NCBI GenBank assembly: GCA_023935145.1
Contig: CM043701.1
Coordinates: forward strand, 76,056,317-76,120,316
Length of the DNA: 64,000 bases
Reading direction: 5' to 3'
Source of the DNA: Bretschneidera sinensis
Taxonomy: Eukaryota > Streptophyta > Magnoliopsida > Brassicales > Akaniaceae
The notes under the pieces are model-generated. The model was not told the DNA's origin and ran no database searches. It worked only from the letters and a program-made list of their open reading frames with translations. Shown in pieces: positions 33,245 through 45,095 of the stretch. Position 1 is the first letter of the stretch. Each line of letters starts with the position of its first letter. The position numbers and the translations under genes were made by a program.

Positions 33245-35983
33245 GCTTGAGGAGAGAGTAGAATTTTCTTGAGGATTTTTCACCTGATGAAGTTCGACGA
33301 GCATTGTTCCAGAGGAACTCAACAAAATCACCAGGCCCGAATGGGATGTGTGCTATATATATATATTTTTTTTCAAAAATACTGGGATGTAGTGGAGGAG
33401 GAGGTGACTACGAAAGTTTTGGAATTTTCAAAATAAGAGGAGACAGATCCTCAGATTAATTTTACCTATATTGTATTGATATTGAAATTAAGAATCCTAT
33501 AACCATAAACCTATTTCGCCCTATCAGTTTCTGTAATGAGGTATATAAAATAATTGCGAAGGTTCTGGCTAATTGATTGAAGGTAGTTCTTCCTTTTGTT
33601 ATTTCACAGTCTCAATGTGCTTTTGTTCCTAGTAGGATGATAATTGATAATGTACTTGTTGCATACAAATTGATTCATGCATTGACGAATAAAAAGAGTG
33701 GGAAAGAAGGTTATATGGCTATGAAGTTAGACATAATTAAAGCCTGTGATAGGGTGGAGTGGGATTTTTAGGTAAGGATAATGTTGTGGTTAGGTTTTAA
33801 GCCAGACTGAGTACAATTAATTATAAGGTCTGTCTACGTATCGTACTCGATGTTGATCAATGCAGAGCCTAAGGGATGTATTGTTCCAACAAGAGGGCTT
33901 CAACAAGGTGATCCTTCCTCACCATATCTCTTTATATTTTGTGCGGAAGGTTTGTTAGCAATAATTTGGCAAAAGGAAAGGGAAGGCTTATTGCATGTGG
34001 TTAGGGCAAGTTTGAATGGGTCAACGATTTCTCATCTACTTTTCGTAGATGATAGTTTACTTTTTCCTTAAAGAAAAGCTAGAGGAATGTGGTGTATTCT
34101 TTAATATTTTAGAGTTATATGAGCATATCTCGGGCTATGTGGTGAATTTTGATAAATCGATGACATGCTTTAGTGAAATTTGCCTAATTACTTCATGTGA
34201 GGATCTTTGCGATATTTCATTATGCAAGTTGTGAAGTGGCATGAAAAGTATTTTGGGTTGCCAATAGCTATTGATCGGTCTCGAAATGCGGTATTCAAGA
34301 GCCTAAAGGATAAAATATGGTGTAGGATTCAAGGTTGGAAAAAGAAGTCGTTGTCTAAGGCGGGGAAGGAGATACTAATCAAAGCAGTAGCTCAATCTGT
34401 ATCGACGTACACGGTGAGATGCTTTATGATACCTATATCTATATGTGATTAGTTAGGGGCAATTATTCAAAGATTTTAGTGGGTCAGTAGTCGAATGAGT
34501 GAAAGTACATTGGGTAAGTTGTATTGGTCAATCCCAAAATGCGGCATTCAGGATTCTAAAGGATAGAGTATGGTGTAAGATTCAATGTTGGAAAGAGAAG
34601 TTGTCTAAGGTGGAGAATGAGATACTAATCAAAGTAGTAGCTCAATCTATATCGACATATACGATGAGTTTCTTGATGATATCCATATCTATATGTGATA
34701 AGTTAGGGGCAATGATTCAAATATTTTAATCGGTCAATAGTCAAATGAGCGAAAGATACATTAGGTAAGTTGGGAGAAAATGCGTAGGGAAAAAAATGAA
34801 GGTGGGCTAGGGTTTCGAGATTAACATATTTTTAACTTAGCCCTCTTGAAAAAACAGCGTTGGTGGTTGCTACATATTCTGACTCCTTATCTTATGAAGT
34901 TTTAAAAGAAAAAAACTTTTTGAAATTCGACTTTCTACAAACCCCGTTAGGTACTAATCTATCATACACATGGAGGAGCATATGGGAAGGAAGGAAGGTG
35001 TTGATGAAGGGTCTGCCCTGGAGGGTGGGGGTTGGGGACCAAATCAACAATTGGGACGATATATTAAGATACTTATTTCTTCCTCATGAGGTGGATGTAA
35101 TTCGAAAAATCCCATTGAGTATTCAATCCCACTTGATATCCTCATATAGAATTATAATTCATTGCAAAAAAAATTCATTTTATAGTGCCTAGTATAGAGA
35201 GCATGCAGTTGTCTTTCATAGGGTGGATAGTATGGCAGCTTCATCCACAAAGGGAGAAGGACCAGGAGTAATGACTGATAAAGTTTGGAGAAGGATATGG
35301 TCCTCACTACGAATAAAATCAATCGTTTTTTTGTGGAGGCTCTACTTGAATTGTCTTCCTTGTAATATTAACTTGGTGCGTCGTGGGATAGGGGTTAGTT
35401 CTTCATGCGTTGTGTGTGGCAAGGAAGATAAAGATGGTAAGCATGTTATATTTCGATGTCCAATGGCTAAAGATGTTTGGGACAGTGCCCTTGAGTTTGA
35501 TATTAGCCATTGTCTTCAATTCAGGGTTAGAGAATAGATTGTCGAAGTGGTTGATAAATGGCTAGAGGAAAAGCTTCTTTTATGAGGGGTGACTTACATG
35601 GCCAACATGGAACAACCAGAATCAGTTGTGCTTTGGGAAGCCTAGTAAAATTTTGGTAGAAATTGCTTCTTTTTCTCTTGAGTTCTTGCTTGAATATTTG
35701 GAAACCAATCCTAAGGTTGGTACTATGCAAAAAATACACAGTGCTTAGGTGAAATAGAAAGCTCCACCTAAAAGCTATGTCAAAATTAAAACAAATTAGG
35801 CTATTTTCAAGGAGGAGGGTGTAGGTGGAATAAGGGTGGTGCTACACAATCACTGATGTGAGTTTTTGGTTGCATTCTTATTGAAAATGAGAGTAGTTAA
35901 GGATCCGTTCTAGGTTGAAATTCTTGTTGCTCATGTTGGCTTGTTTTTTGCTGATGAAGCTTGGCATATAACTGTAATGGTGG
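33245..35983 (+). pseudogene. LINE-C reverse transcriptase region, left part (split by copia X)
   Basis: Legible RT blocks are TKSPGPNGM (about 33323), QSQCAFVPSRMIIDNVLVAY (33610), GLQQGDPSSPYLF (33895) and LLFVDDSLLF (about 34035, with VDD in place of the usual ADD). A palm/thumb block follows at 34245-34450 and is repeated at 34500-34740. The zinc-binding region is FLWRLYLNCLPCNIN and CVVCGKEDKDGKHVIFRCP (35330-35480), followed by the start of an RNase H-like domain (to 35983). Many stops and shifts. This LINE family differs from LINE-A/B. Confidence 0.75.
34250..34745 (+). repeat. Tandem duplication of about 250 bp in LINE-C
   Basis: GATACTAATCAAAG...AGTAGCTCAATCT occurs at about 34371 and 34621, and the GTTAGGGGCAAT block at about 34452 and 34705. 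Both copies encode the same ILIKxVAQSxSTYT segment. Confidence 0.8.
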
Positions 35984-36212
35984 TGTTGCACACATAGGGC
36001 ATGAAATTAAATCAAAATTTGCATGCCACTGAACTTGTTTATGGACAAGTTGAAGCCTAGCATTTTTATTAATGGGAGGCACCAAATCATGTAATAATTT
36101 TGGCCGTTTACACGCTTGACTAAATGGAGTCTAGGTATTAAGGTAGGCACCAAAAAGGATTTTAGTTGGCATTGATTCTTTTCCTATAAATTGGAGAAGT
36201 TGTGTGTGGTTC
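35984..36212 (+). repeat. Copia X LTR1, truncated
   Basis: It starts TGTTGCACACATAGGGCATG and matches LTR2 and LTR3 to about 36212. It is then joined directly to internal RT sequence (AAATGGATTTTCAAAC), so the rest of the LTR plus gag, protease and integrase were lost. Confidence 0.75.
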
Positions 36213-36219
36213 GAAGGAA

Positions 36220-37742
36220 TAAATTGCTTGGTGCAAATGGATTTTCAAACACAAGAATGAGTCCCAGAGGTTGTGGCTACGAGGTTTAAAACGAGGCTAA
36301 ACACCAAAATTTTACACAGAGAAAGGGTCTTAACTGCCATGAGGTCTTCTCTCCTTTTGTGAAACACAGTTTTATCGGTATTCTCCTTACCATGGTTGTT
36401 CTTTATGATCTTGAGTTGGAGCTGTTTGATGTCAAGCCTACTTTTCTGCATGGTGAGTTGGAGAAGTGGATATATGTGTCTCAGTTAGAGGGGTTCATAG
36501 TTTTAGGTAAACAAAATCATGTTTGTTTGCTCAAGAAATCCTTATATGGGTTGTAATAGTTGCCTTGATAATCGTACAAAATGTTTGATAGTTTCATGGT
36601 TGAAAGTGAATATACTCAAAACAACTATGACAATTGTGTGTATTTCAAGAGGCTCCAAGATAGTTCAATAGGTTACTTATTGTTGTATGTTGATGACATG
36701 CTCATTGCTTCCAAAATCATGTTCACTATTGATGATTTGAAAAGACAGTTGAGTGGTGAGTTTGAGATGAAAGATTTGGGTGCAGTAAAAGGATACTTGG
36801 AATGGAAATTTGTAAGGACCATAAGGCATGTAGGTTACATTTGTCATCGAAGCACTACATTCAGAAAGTTCTTGAGCGGTTTGGCTAAAAGGAAGCCAAG
36901 TTTGTGTTTATTTCTCTTGGATCTCACTTCAAACTTTCAGCTAAATAGTTACAATAGTCTGAGGAAGAGGAAGAGTACACGGATCGAGTTCCATATACCA
37001 ATACAGCGGGTAGCTTGTTGTATGATATGGGTTTTACTCATCCTAATATCACATAGGTTGTCAATATGGCTAGTCCCTATATGGCTTATCATGGAAAGGA
37101 CATTGGTAAGCATTAAAATGGATTCTCCGATATTTGAATGGCACTTCAGATGTTGGTTTAGTCTATGATCGGAGTGTTGACTCCAATAACAGTTTTATTA
37201 GGTTTGTTGACCCAGATTTTGTCGGAGATTTGGAAAAGAGGAGATCAATCATGGGTTATGTTTTTACTCTCTTGGGTTTAGTTGTATCTTGGAGGGCTAC
37301 ATTGCAGTCCACAGTTTCTTTGTTTACCATAGAGGTAGAGTGTATGGCAGGTACTGAGGCAATAAAAGAAGCTTTATGGCTTAAACACTTGGTTTCCGAA
37401 CTTGGAGTTGAGCAAAAGAATATGATAGTGTTTTATAATAGTCAGAGTGCCATACACTTGACAAATAACACCATGTTCCACGAGAGAACCAAACATATTC
37501 AGGATCAATTTCATTTTGTCTGAGAAGTTGTATTCGACGTTGAAGTTTTGGTTGAAAAGGTTTCTAGTGAGGAAAACATTGCAAATATGTTGACTAAGCC
37601 AATTAATGGAGTCAAGTTCAACCATTGCTTGGGTTTCATTGGAGTCTTAAGTTTTCGATGTCTCTACGGGGCAATTGACATGCGTAATAGAGAAATTCCT
37701 GACTCGTGTACTTGTTTTTGAAATACTTGCCAAGGTGGAGAT
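36220..37742 (+). pseudogene. Copia X first copy: RT and RNase H remnants
   Basis: RT words KKSLYGL (36535) and LLYVDDMLIASK (about 36683, catalytic YVDD intact) are followed by an RNase H region, VECMAGTEAIKEALWLKHL (about 37340) and HERTKHIQDQFHFV (37480). Stops separate the pieces. It ends at the polypurine-like AAGGTGGAGA before LTR2. Confidence 0.75.
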
Positions 37743-38221
37743 TGTTGTACACGTAGGGCATGCATTTAAGTTAAAAAAATGCATGCCACAAAACTTGTTT
37801 ATGGACAAGTTGCAACCCACCTTTTTTTTTTAACTAATTAGAGATGCCAAATCATGCAATAATTTTGGTCACCTACATTTTTGACTAAATGGAGTTCGGA
37901 TATTAAGGTAGACCCTAAAAGTATTTTTGGTCTGGCATTTATTCTTCTCCTATAAATTGGAAAAGTTATGTGTGGCTTAAGTAGAAAAGAGAAATAGAGG
38001 AATACATAGAGTGGTATAGGTATATCAAACACTATTATAATATATTATTTATAGTGGAATTTCTCTAGTGTGTGTGTCCATGGAGTAGGCTTACGCCAAA
38101 CCACGTAAATCTTTTGTCTTTTTGTTTGCCTGTTTCTTATCGATTTAATTAGGTAGTTATTTTGCAATCTTATGGTTGGTTGGATTTATCATCCCTAGTG
38201 GCATTTTATTTTTACACAAAA
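37743..38221 (+). repeat. Copia X LTR2 (shared middle LTR)
   Basis: It starts TGTTGTACACGTAGGGCATG after the tract AAGGTGGAGA and ends near TTTTTACACAAAA. It is followed by TTGATATCAAAGCCC, a degenerate Met-tRNA primer site. Relative to LTR3 it lacks about 115 bp in its second half. It therefore closes one copy and opens the next. Confidence 0.8.
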
Positions 38222-38307
38222 AATTGATATCAAAGCCCATGTTGAGTTTTATTCTTGACTCCCTGTTGAGTGGTTGCTCGCTAGGTAATTGATGAATTGG
38301 TTAAACC

Positions 38308-39410
38308 ATGACGTCATCTATGGCTAAGTACGAGATTGTGAAAGTTTACGGGCGCAATGACTTCACCATGTGGAAACTAAAGATGCGAGCTATGCTCAAA
38401 CGACAAGGATTTTTAATGGAACTTGACAAGGAGGACAAGTTCTCGGAAACACTGAAGGGAGAGGAGAAGCAAGACATCATAAAGAAATCATTTCTCATAC
38501 TACAAATGACTATCTCCAATAATATCTTGAGAGAAGTCGCTGAGGAAATATCGGCTACAAAGATGTGGAAAAGGCTGGAGATACCATACATGAAGAAATC
38601 TCTCACAAACCGGCTGTATCTTAAACAACTGGTGTATACTTCAAGGATGCTAGAAGGTAAATCTCTTGCAGACCACCTCAACGAATTCAATAAATTTATT
38701 ATGGAATTGAGAAATATTGATGTCAAAACAGATGATGTGGATCAAGATTTAATTCTTTTACTGCTCATTAACCCATTTCTATGAAAATTTTGTGGACACT
38801 ATGTTGTATGGTAGAGATGTATTACCATGGAAGATGTAAAATCTTGCTTGAACTCTCGCGAGTTAAAAAATAAAGTGTCTAGCGATAGTGGGGATGATTA
38901 AGGCGAAGGCTTGATTGTGAGGGTTAGGCATAAAGAAAGAAGTTCTAACAAATTTAGAGGAAAGTCTCGGTCCAAATCACAGGTCAAGCATGTTTGATGT
39001 TATAAGTGTCAGAGGATGGGGTATTTTAAGAAAAATTATCCAAAAATCAGTGGAAAAGATGAAAAGAATAAGAAGTAAGATAACTCTGAGACCGTTAACA
39101 TTGCTAGTGGTAGCGGTGACGAGATTTCGGTGGAATAGAATAATGTTTTTTCTATTTCCACTTATGCCTCAAGTGATGAGTGGATCTTGGATTCCAGTTG
39201 CTCATTCTATGTGTGCCTTAAACGGGAATTGTTTAATAACTACATACCATCTATGGTTCTCTTAAGAGATGACAAGTCATTAGCTATTGTTGGAATTGGC
39301 ACAATCCAAATCAAGATGTATGATGGGATAGCTAGAACATTTGAAGTTCGCCATGTACCAGATTTGAAAAAGAATCCTATTTCCTTAAGTGAACTCAGAA
39401 TCAAAGGTTA
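38308..39410 (+). pseudogene. Copia X second copy: gag and protease
   Basis: The gag opens intact for 158 residues (MTSSMAKYEIVKVYGRNDF, then a UBN2-type capsid region with LTNRLYLKQLVYTSRMLEG). After stops it carries a damaged zinc knuckle (CYKCQRMGYFKKNY, near 38995) and a protease start, WILDSSCSF, where the catalytic Asp-Ser/Thr-Gly has become Asp-Ser-Ser. Copia Y interrupts it at 39416. Confidence 0.75.
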
Positions 39411-39415
39411 CCAAT

Positions 39416-40374
39416 TGTTGGTATTTGACTAAGGTTTAAACATGGTTTAAGGTTTAAACAAGTGATGGAAGAATGACTTTCAGCATGTTAAAGGGGTGCG
39501 CATCACTTTGGGTGTGTGTGCACACCTCTATTCAACAAGACAAAGAAGTGTGCATAGCTGTGAAGGGTGCAGCTTCAGTGTGTGCCACAGCCCTACTCCT
39601 TCCAGGCCACGACACCTAGCAAGAAGGAAGTCCTGGTGGAGGGCAGCATCTCACCTCTCCCTCACCAAAGCCGCGGCGCCCAGAAAGTGGTGAAAAAGGT
39701 GTTTTTCCTAGCGCCGTAGCATGCCTTGTTTAGTGCCTAGGCGCTAGGCACATTGAGGTACACATATTCCACTTGATTCAGCCTCTTATTAAGTGTGTGG
39801 GTGCAAGGTTAAAACACACAATATCACTTAGGATTGATGGAAGGCCATGGTTGATTGGTCATCAAGATCTAAGGGTGGAGAATGACACTCAAGATTGAAC
39901 AAGAAGTTAGTGCACTATATAAAAGGTCACCTAGGTTCAATCTCATGATAGAATGAAATGTGAAAGACATTATGACAAGACACAAAAGTGTGTGTGAATG
40001 AGAGAATTGTATGAGAGTGCAAAGACATAGACATACAAGAGGGACTCATTGTAGAGAGGCTGGTTATAAAGAGAGAAGTAGTATAGATAGTGGGTAGAGA
40101 GCTTTTGTAATAGTCCTATCACTTTCTTTCTTCTCATCTTTGTTTCTTCAAGAACTTGAGCTTCTTGGAAAGGGTTGCTATGATAATAAGAACCATTGAT
40201 TTAGTGTAGAGAGTTCGGAGGAACTCACGGGGACGTAGGTTATTACCGAACCTCGATAACAATTGCTTGTCTTCTTTCTTGCTTTGGTTGCTATTTCTTT
40301 TCTTTACAAGTCTTTCTAGACTTGGGTGTTTGGAAGATCACCACCTGGGCATCTTGTCAAGGTGATTTTCAACA
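39416..40374 (+). repeat. Copia Y 5' LTR
   Basis: TGTTGG...CAACA, 959 bp. TATAAAAGGTCACC at about 39918 is a good promoter candidate, and the AG-rich leader downstream fits the R/U5 region. Confidence 0.9.
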
Positions 40375-40709
40375 GTGGTATTAGAGCTAGAGGAGATACC
40401 ATAACAGTGATATCAGAGCTAGTACAGCCGGGTGTCGGAGCAAGAAGAGAAGGTGTCGGAGTCAAGATTCCAAGAATCGGAGGTCAACTTCTTGGGTGAT
40501 TCAAGAACGGAGTAAAGATCTATATCTGATTGTGTTCTTGAGGTGAATCAAGGACGGAGTTAAGATCAATATCTGGTCCTGTTCTTGAGGGTGATTAAAG
40601 AACGGAGTAAAGATCAAGATCTGATCGTGTTCTTGAGGTTGATTCAAGAATGGTATTGAGATCAATCTTCGATCTGTGTTCTTGAGATTTAGAAGAAGCT
40701 GTAAAACAT

Positions 40710-42326
40710 TTGTGGGTGTTGCATGAATCAAGGGATCTTCTCCTCAAGATGGGTTCAAATTTTGGTATTGAGAAGTTTGATGGAAAGAGAGATTTTTCCC
40801 TTTGGAAGCGGAATATCAAGGTAGTTCTTGTGCAACAAAAGGTGGACTTGGCGATTGGAGGATATGATGCTTTTCCAGTAAGTACCACGAAGGACCAGCG
40901 GGTTGAGATGAAGAAGATGGCATGCAGCACCATCTTCTTGCGCATGTTGGATAATGTCACAAGGGAATGCGAAGACTCGGAAGATCCAGCTGCCATATGG
41001 AAGAAACTAGATGAGTTGTTTCTTGCCAAGACTCTCCCTAATAAGAGGTATCTTCGTAAACGAATCTTTGCTTTTAAATTTGATCCTAATAAAGAGTTGC
41101 AAGATGATCTTGATGCCAAGATGATGAGTGCATCAAGTGGAAGAAGGCTATTCATTAAAAGAAAGCCAGCAACTCGGTATGGCAGTAACATCCATGGCTA
41201 TTACTGGGTCAGAGGTAGAGGAGAGAGCCATGGGAGAGTGCACAACAACATGCATAGCTACTATCAAGATAGAGGTAGAGGAGAGAGCCATGGGAGAGTG
41301 CACAATGACATGCATGGCTACTACCAGGACAGAGGTAGAGAAGAGAGCCATGGGAGAGTGCACAGCAAGATACATGGCTACTACAGGGACAAAGGTAGAG
41401 GAAAGAGCCATTGGAGAGTGCACAGCAACATACATGGCTACTACCGGGACAGAGGTAGAGGAGAGAGCCATGAGAGATGTTTCTACTGCCATAAAGAGGG
41501 TTATGTCAAGAAAGATTGCAAGGAGAAGATGAGAGATGAGGAAAGAAGCCATACCAAGAATGGAGAGGCTTCGGTTGCCAAGGAAGAACAACAAGATGAT
41601 GATGTTCTTGTTGTGTGCTCAAGTGTGAGCAAGGGGCAAGAAGGCAGCGGGAAATGGATCTTGGATTCCGGGTGCACTCATCACATGTGCCCTCACCGGA
41701 GTTGGTTCAAGAATTTCAAGGAAACCAATGATGAAAGAGTTTTCTTGGGGAATGATATTTCTTACCGAGTGAGGGGCACGGGAGACATCCAGGTGAGGAT
41801 GTTTGATGGAATGACAAGGCTGCTGAAAGATGTGAGATATCTCTCAGATTTGAGGAGGAATTTGATCTCATTGGGACAGCTGGATTCCATAGGATACACA
41901 TGCAAGATAAATGGAGGAAAGATCAAGGTAGCTATAGGATCTTTGGTAGTGATCAAAGTAGCAATGAAGGATGGTCTCTATGAGATGATCAGAGACATGG
42001 AGATCAAGGATCAAGCAGCAAGCTTGATGACTGAGATGGATGAGGTAGCCCTTTGGCACATTCACTTGGGATATATAAGTGAAGAGGGCCTACAAGTTCT
42101 CAGCAAGGATGGCCTACTTGGTGGAAACAAAGTAGAGAAACTTGATTTCTGCGAGTATTATGTTCTTGAGAAGCAACACCGGGTCAGCTTCAACATCGGA
42201 GTGCACAAGTCTAAGGGCATTCTTGACTACATTCATGCGGACCTTTGGGAACCAGCAAAGACACCAATACAGGGAGGTAACTTTTACTTTTTATCTTTAA
42301 TTGATGATTATTCAAGAAAGGTTTGA
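40710..42326 (+). pseudogene. Copia Y gag-protease-integrase frame (538 codons, then stop)
   Basis: The element's own start is probably the ATG at 40750 (MGSNFGIEKFDGKRDFSLWK). A shortened capsid region is followed by five copies of a 20-residue basic repeat (41187-41486). Next come a zinc knuckle, CFYCHKEGYVKKDC, in which the expected histidine is tyrosine, a protease motif WILDSGCTHH with the Asp-Ser-Gly intact, and a GAG-pre-integrase zone where the second cysteine of the zinc site is lost (FCEYYV). The integrase core starts (HADLWEP, LIDDYSRK) and is stopped by TGA at 42324-42326. Confidence 0.85.
41187..41486 (+). repeat. Five 60-bp tandem repeats inside copia Y gag
   Basis: Units start at 41187, 41247, 41307, 41367 and 41427, with the last diverging near its end. 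Each encodes a 20-residue unit with HGYYRDRGRGESHGRVH-type sequence, rich in Arg, Gly, Tyr and His. It lies just before the zinc knuckle. Length is exactly 60 bp in every unit, so the frame is preserved. Confidence 0.95.
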
Positions 42327-42332
42327 GTTTAT

Positions 42333-43616
42333 TTGGTTAGAAATAAATCAAATGCTTTGAATAAGTTAGTGGTGTGGAAAAAGCTGGTAGAGACTCAAAT
42401 GGGCAGGGTAGTTAAGGTGTTAAAAACCGATAATGGCTTAGAAATTTTTAACCAAGAACTTGATCAATTCTGTAGGTTAAATGGCATTTTAAGACATAGA
42501 ATAGTTATGAAAACCCCTCAGCAAATTCGAGTTGTTGAGAGGATAAATAAGACCCTTATGGAAAAGGTTAGGTGCATGTTAGATGGATCCGGATTACCCA
42601 AATGTTTTTGGAGGGAAGCGGTGTCTACAGCTGCATATTTGGTTAATAGATCACCCTATAGGATTGTGTACCATAAGATTCTCGAGGAGATGTCGAGTGA
42701 AAAACTCCCTGAGTTGGACAACCTTAGGATTTTTGGGTGTGCTGCATATGCATAACAAAAGGATGATAGACTTAGTCCAGGATCTAGAAAATATATGTTT
42801 CTAGGATATGGGGAAGGGGCTAAGGGGTATAGGTTGTGGTCCTCAGAACAAGAAGGATTGAGACTCATAATAAGTAGGGATTTTATTTTTAATGAATTGT
42901 TATTTCCTTCTTGGAGAAAACTAACCCTACAATGGCTAGTGAGCAAACCAGTTCGGTATTTGTGGAGTATAGCATCAAGGAGAATTCGGTTCAGGTAGAG
43001 CAAGGAAGGCAAGAGGGTTCGGACCAGGTAGAGCCCATTGATGAATGGCAAGCTCAGGACACTAATGAGGAGGCTGAATTGAAAGAGGATGATGCAGGGA
43101 GTTGGAAGGACTATCAACTCACAAGAGACCGAAAAAGAAGGCTGGTCGGACCACCTTCAAGATATGGGTTTGCGGATGTTGCGGATGCAGCAGCTCATTG
43201 GACAGAAGGAGAGATGAGTGAACAAGAGACTTACATTGATGCCATGGGATGTAAGGATTCGTCAAGATGGAAACTAGCTATAGAGGAAGAAATGTATTCT
43301 TTGAGGAAGAACAACTTCTGGGAATTGGTGCACATTATGGGAAAACAGAGAGTTGTGGATTGTAAGTAGACTTACAAGATCAAATAGGGGTACCCTCCAA
43401 GAGATGAAGTCCAGAATAAGGCTACGCTGGTGCGAAGGGGTTCACGAGAAGAGAAGATATAGGTTTCACATAAACTTTCTTACCTGGACACAAGGTGGAG
43501 AAAATGGTGAGTATCCTCATCTATGTCATTAATATGCTGTTGGTTCAGAACAATAGGAAGAGGATGAAAAGGTTTACATCTCAATTCAGTGAGTTTCACA
43601 AAGTCCAAAAAAGTGG
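42333..43616 (+). pseudogene. Copia Y integrase C-terminal part and RT start, broken
   Basis: The same integrase resumes after the stop: KTDNGLEIF (catalytic Asp, 42426), QQIRVVERINKTLMEK (catalytic Glu, about 42522) and NLRIFGCAAYA, then a stop. A second open part (42911-43369) holds the variable linker and the RT entry (WKLAIEEEMYSLRKNNFWEL). Further on only fragments remain. Near 43521 a remnant reads LIYVINML, so the catalytic YVDD is YVIN and most of the RT core between is deleted. Confidence 0.75.
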
Positions 43617-44300
43617 ATGTATAACAGAACTTTAGTCATCCTCCATAACCGAGGACTAAAGTAAAGTGTCTAAAATAGTCTTCACCTTTGATACTCTCCA
43701 CATCCAAAGATTGAAATAAAGCGCTAGAACTCATACGCCAAGTCAACCCTAAAACCAAGCCGAGGGCTCATAAGAGCACCCTACTTCGGTGGAGTTATGA
43801 CCTGGATATCATACTCAAGTTCCTCAAGGGTTACCAATCACTTCGCCTTAGGACAACAAAACCAAGGACCAAAGTGAAGACCTTAAGACTAAGCCCACCT
43901 CAGAAAACCTAAGACCTGAGAGAAGTTGAGGCTCCAGTAAGAGAATCCTTAACTCGGGCATAGATATGCAACACTTGGTGGGATTCTCATCCAAACACCA
44001 AGTGTCAGTATCGAGGATATTCCTCGAATCACAAGGACCCGAGAGAAGTTGAGGCTCCAAAAAGAGAAGTCTCAACTCAAGCACAAATATACAACACTTA
44101 GTGGGATTCTCATCCTAACACTAGGTGTTAGCACTGAAGACATGCCTCAGATCATAAGGACCCAAGAGAAGTTGATACTCTAAAAAGATAAACCTCAACT
44201 CAGGCACATATATGCAACACTTAGTGGCATTATCATTCAAATACTAAGTGTTAGCACCGAGGACACACCTCGGATTAGAAAGACTATAGAGAATAAGTCA
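43617..44300. other. Non-copia insert replacing part of the RT of copia Y
   Basis: Between the RT remnant and the returning RNase H side lies sequence without copia similarity. It contains three 123-bp repeats (43914-44282). No target duplication or LTR is evident, and the borders are approximate. I do not recognise its origin. Confidence 0.6.
43914..44282. repeat. Three 123-bp tandem repeats, each with three hairpins
   Basis: Units start at 43914, 44037 and 44160 at the AGAGAAGTTGA block. Each contains AGTTGAG...CTCAACT arms, an ACACTTGGTG...CACCAAGTGT stem with 10-bp arms, and a CGAGG...CCTCG stem. In the middle stem one base pair changes from G-C in the first unit to A-T in the other two, so pairing is kept. 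Confidence 0.88.
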
Positions 44301-44339
44301 ATTCGAGAGGAAGGATCTTATCCTTACACAAAAGATCCT

Positions 44340-45015
44340 TGATATGAGAAGAATTCGGGAAAGAGAGAGAAATGGGTTGAAGGTTTCTTGGTCTTCTATG
44401 AAAGATGGTAAACCAGTGAAGGTTCCTCTTACTAGTCATTTCAAATTCTCCAGCAAACAATGTCCAGGAATGGATGAGGAGAAGAAGGAAATGGTAAAGG
44501 TCCCTTACCCTAGTGCGGTTGGACCAGTCATGTCTATGATGATGAGCACTAGACCCGATATTTCTTAGGCAATGGGTGTTCTCAGCAGATTTGTGAGTAA
44601 TCCCAGAAAAGAGCTTTGGCTTGGGATGAAGTGGTTGCTAAGGTATTGGAAGGCTCGGTTGCAACCGGTGGTAGCACTCTCAACAACGGAGGCAGAATAC
44701 ATAGTGGCTTCGGAAGCTATAAAGGAGGCTATGTGGTGCAAAGGGTTATTGGACGAGTTGATGGTCCTAAAAGAGCAGGTGGTGGTGTCTTCAGATATCC
44801 AAAGTGCGTGGCACTTATGGAGGAATTCGGTGTTGCATGAGAGGACAAAGCATATGGATGTTTGGTATCATTACATTCCGAAAAATGGTACAAAAAGATG
44901 CATTCATGTTGACAAGAAAGCCATGGAAGAAAGTCCTACAGATTTAGGTACCAAGGTTCTACCGCTAAGAAGGTTCAATCATTGCCTTGAACTTCTTAGG
45001 AATGGAGTTGGTTGA
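44340..45015 (+). pseudogene. Copia Y RT end and RNase H
   Basis: Blocks SHFKFSSKQCPGMDEEKKEM and STRPDIS (end of RT, to 44568) are followed after one stop by an RNase H frame (44572-45015) with VVALSTTEAEYIVASEAIKE and LHERTKHMDVWYHYI. In the latter the usual DNQSA reads DIQSA. The central YTDADFAG-type part of RNase H is missing. Confidence 0.8.
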
Positions 45016-45095
45016 ATGATGACTCAAGATGAGTTTGGATCCTGAAGTTCTCTGCACAATGGTTCGGGTTTAAACGCTTAGACAAACATAGAGAT

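Noticed and set aside
41128..41532. Alternative plus-strand frame with EVEERAMGECT-type repeats
   Set aside because: Same 60-bp repeat in another frame. The gag frame is identified by the knuckle and protease motifs that follow it.
41148..41594. 148-codon antisense frame of hydrophobic 20-residue repeats, looking like a membrane protein
   Set aside because: It is the reverse strand of the 60-bp gag repeat, which happens to lack stops in several frames.
43848..44084. Minus-strand frame over the 123-bp repeats
   Set aside because: It is repeat-derived and unit-dependent, and the conserved feature is the hairpin, not a protein.
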